DNA of 64,000 nucleotides. Origin: Noviherbaspirillum pedocola (GTDB lineage: Bacteria; Pseudomonadota; Gammaproteobacteria; Burkholderiales; Burkholderiaceae_D). A program made the translations under genes and the position numbers. The notes under the pieces were generated by a model that was not told the origin of the DNA, searched no databases, and saw nothing but the letters and a program-made list of their open reading frames with translations. Of this stretch, positions 62,817 through 64,000 are shown piece after piece (the first letter of the stretch is position 1; every line of letters begins with the position of its first letter). The stretch spans positions 62,001 through 126,000 of the forward strand of contig NZ_JAEPBG010000008.1 of NCBI RefSeq assembly GCF_016632335.1. The letters are read 5' to 3'.

Positions 62817-63504
62817 ATCGGTCGCCAGCGGGAAAATGCCGTCTTCCGATGGATCTCTGTCCGACACGCCCGCTCCTCCAGGCCAGCTTCAAATTACGTT
62901 CACTTCCCTCGCCAAAGGCGCAGTGCTGCACCGTGTTCACCTCGACAGATACCGAGCGGACGCGTTCAATCCCGGCGTGAGCGGCAACGCGCGTTTCAGT
63001 CCGATCACGGATGAACAGGGCAAGCCGATCCCGACTTTGTATGGCGGCACGACGATGGTGTGCGCTCTGATGGAAACGGTATTTCACGACGTGCCGCACA
63101 GCGCCGGGTTCAAGAGCATGGACAAGGGCAAGCTGGCCGGCCAGGTGCATTCCACCATTCGGGTCGAACGCGAACTCGCATTGGTCGACCTGGCCAGCGT
63201 GGCCCTGCGGAAGATGGGCGTGACGCGCAAACAATTGATCGATACCGAAAAGAATGCCTATCCCGCCACGCGTCTATGGGCCAGCGCCATTCATCGGCTA
63301 TGCCCTGCTGCCCAGGGATTGTCATGGATCTCGCGGCAGGACGATACGGCGCGCGCCGCCATGCTTTTCGGCGACCGCATTGCCGCCGGGAGCCTGCAAC
63401 GGATCAGCCCGCCGCGCAGCTTGCTGGCCGATACCGATGCCTATGATGTCGTGCTCGATCTGGCCGACCGGATCGGCTTGAAGATCCTGCAGGGCATGCG
63501 CTGA
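62809..63504 (+). CDS. RES-domain protein, second toxin
   Basis: 231 residues. RES domain: RYRADAFNPGVSGNARFSPI (Arg and N-R-F-S block), TLYGGTTMVCALMETVFHDV (conserved Glu), and a late SWISRQDDTARAAMLF Ser/Gln segment. Longer than the first toxin (167), with an N-terminal polar stretch (about 1-35). The ATG overlaps the stop of the antitoxin; AGGA eight nt upstream. Role as NAD+-consuming toxin inferred from the fold and the partner. Confidence 0.82.
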   Translation: MGRSVASGKMPSSDGSLSDTPAPPGQLQITFTSLAKGAVLHRVHLDRYRADAFNPGVSGNARFSPITDEQGKPIPTLYGGTTMVCALMETVFHDVPHSAGFKSMDKGKLAGQVHSTIRVERELALVDLASVALRKMGVTRKQLIDTEKNAYPATRLWASAIHRLCPAAQGLSWISRQDDTARAAMLFGDRIAAGSLQRISPPRSLLADTDAYDVVLDLADRIGLKILQGMR

Positions 63505-63582
63505 AAGCCCGGCGTTTTTCGGATGGGGATGGCTTCCGAAGCCATCGTTGCGGCGGCCTCAAGCCCGGCCGTCCGCGGACGA

Positions 63583-64000
63583 TTACACCGTCATTTCATC
63601 TTCACGGGTTTCGATCACCGCCTCGACCTTGCCGCCGCGCAGCCACCAGAACAGCACCGCCATCAGGAATGGGCCGACGAACAGGCCGAGCACGCCGATG
63701 GTCGAGACACCGCCGAGCAGGCCGAACAGCACCGCGAGGAAAGGCAGGTCGACTCGATGTCCGATGAGTTTCGGACGCACGAACTTGTCCACCAGGAACA
63801 GCTCGAAGCAACCCCAGCAGAACAGGCCGAGTGCCGGGCCCGGATTGCCGCTGCCGAGCAGGAACAGCGACACCACGGTGAAGGACAGCGGCGCGCCGCC
63901 CGGAATCAGCGCCATATAACCGGTTACCACGCCCAGCAGCGCGGGCGCGGGCGCGCCGGCCACCATGTAAGCAATGCCCAGCACCACGCCTTCGAGCAGC
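63583..64000 (-). CDS. AI-2E family transporter, C-terminal part
   Basis: About 138 C-terminal residues; the frame is open to the window edge (LLEGVVLGIAYMVAG at the visible start). Three or four hydrophobic segments with MALIPGGAPLSFTVVSLFLL, FELFLVDKFVRPKLIG and LGLLGGVSTIGVLGLFVGPF, the conserved end of the AI-2E/YdiK/PerM family of membrane permeases. The short acidic tail (EAVIETREDEMTV) is usual. Members of this family include Na+/H+ antiporters and autoinducer exporters; the substrate is not predictable. Confidence 0.9.
   Translation of the reverse strand, partial: LLEGVVLGIAYMVAGAPAPALLGVVTGYMALIPGGAPLSFTVVSLFLLGSGNPGPALGLFCWGCFELFLVDKFVRPKLIGHRVDLPFLAVLFGLLGGVSTIGVLGLFVGPFLMAVLFWWLRGGKVEAVIETREDEMTV

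Overview
The window is about 64 kb of high-GC DNA. Its protein families fit a betaproteobacterium of the order Burkholderiales, probably close to Oxalobacteraceae; this is inferred from gene content, not from a marker gene. I see no tRNA, rRNA, CRISPR array, prophage or intact insertion sequence.

Layout. (1) 1-2.8 kb: the end of a formate dehydrogenase operon (large-subunit C-terminus, four-cluster Fe-S subunit, NrfD-type membrane subunit, small unknown gene). selA, which makes selenocysteine-tRNA and normally serves such an enzyme, lies about 24 kb away at 26.6-28.1 kb. (2) 3-26 kb, between these two: a block of envelope, osmotic and ion-stress genes. It holds a Na+/H+ antiporter, DUF421 and DUF2254 membrane proteins, a tightly coupled mscS - membrane-anchored otsA - otsB operon, a ZIP transporter, a DUF4396 protein, a PmrA/QseB-like two-component system, a second MscS channel, secreted DUF4426, DUF4142 and beta/gamma-crystallin-like proteins, and a YSC84 lipid-binding protein with an AsmA protein. 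(3) 28-33.5 kb: a small protein with a double-glycine leader, a GH15/SDR operon, DUF1622, HPP and a second YSC84 protein. (4) 33.6-42.1 kb: one continuous nine-gene minus-strand operon. It encodes a PQQ alcohol dehydrogenase with the lanthanide signature (XoxF type), its XoxJ-like binding protein, a cytochrome c and a complete cytochrome c oxidase (subunits II, I, III, CtaG and a further cytochrome c). (5) 42.4-49.2 kb: a zinc alcohol/formaldehyde dehydrogenase, an FMN reductase, an MFS transporter, a cytochrome c, a MbcA/RES toxin-antitoxin pair and an orphan ModA-like protein. (6) 49.9-64 kb: a lipase-like hydrolase, a MerR regulator divergent from a fasciclin protein, a large sensor kinase with an AhpD-like N-terminus, a patatin, an orphan TupA with a divergent ModE-type regulator, an OlsB-like acyltransferase, NAD synthetase, a second RES-type toxin-antitoxin pair and the end of an AI-2E family permease.

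How the genes work together. Three promoters in region 2 share one architecture: CTTAA-N6-CTTAA, then exactly 11 nt, then a -10-like hexamer TAnnnT. A fourth copy of the box lies upstream of the PmrA/QseB-like regulator. This suggests that the local two-component system controls several secreted and envelope genes in the block, including the YSC84-AsmA unit and perhaps itself. The XoxF operon appears to package a periplasmic alcohol-oxidising enzyme with its own route to oxygen. The zinc dehydrogenase and the formate dehydrogenase could carry the carbon onward, and the tungstate/molybdate binding proteins could supply cofactor metal. These links are inferences from gene order and families.
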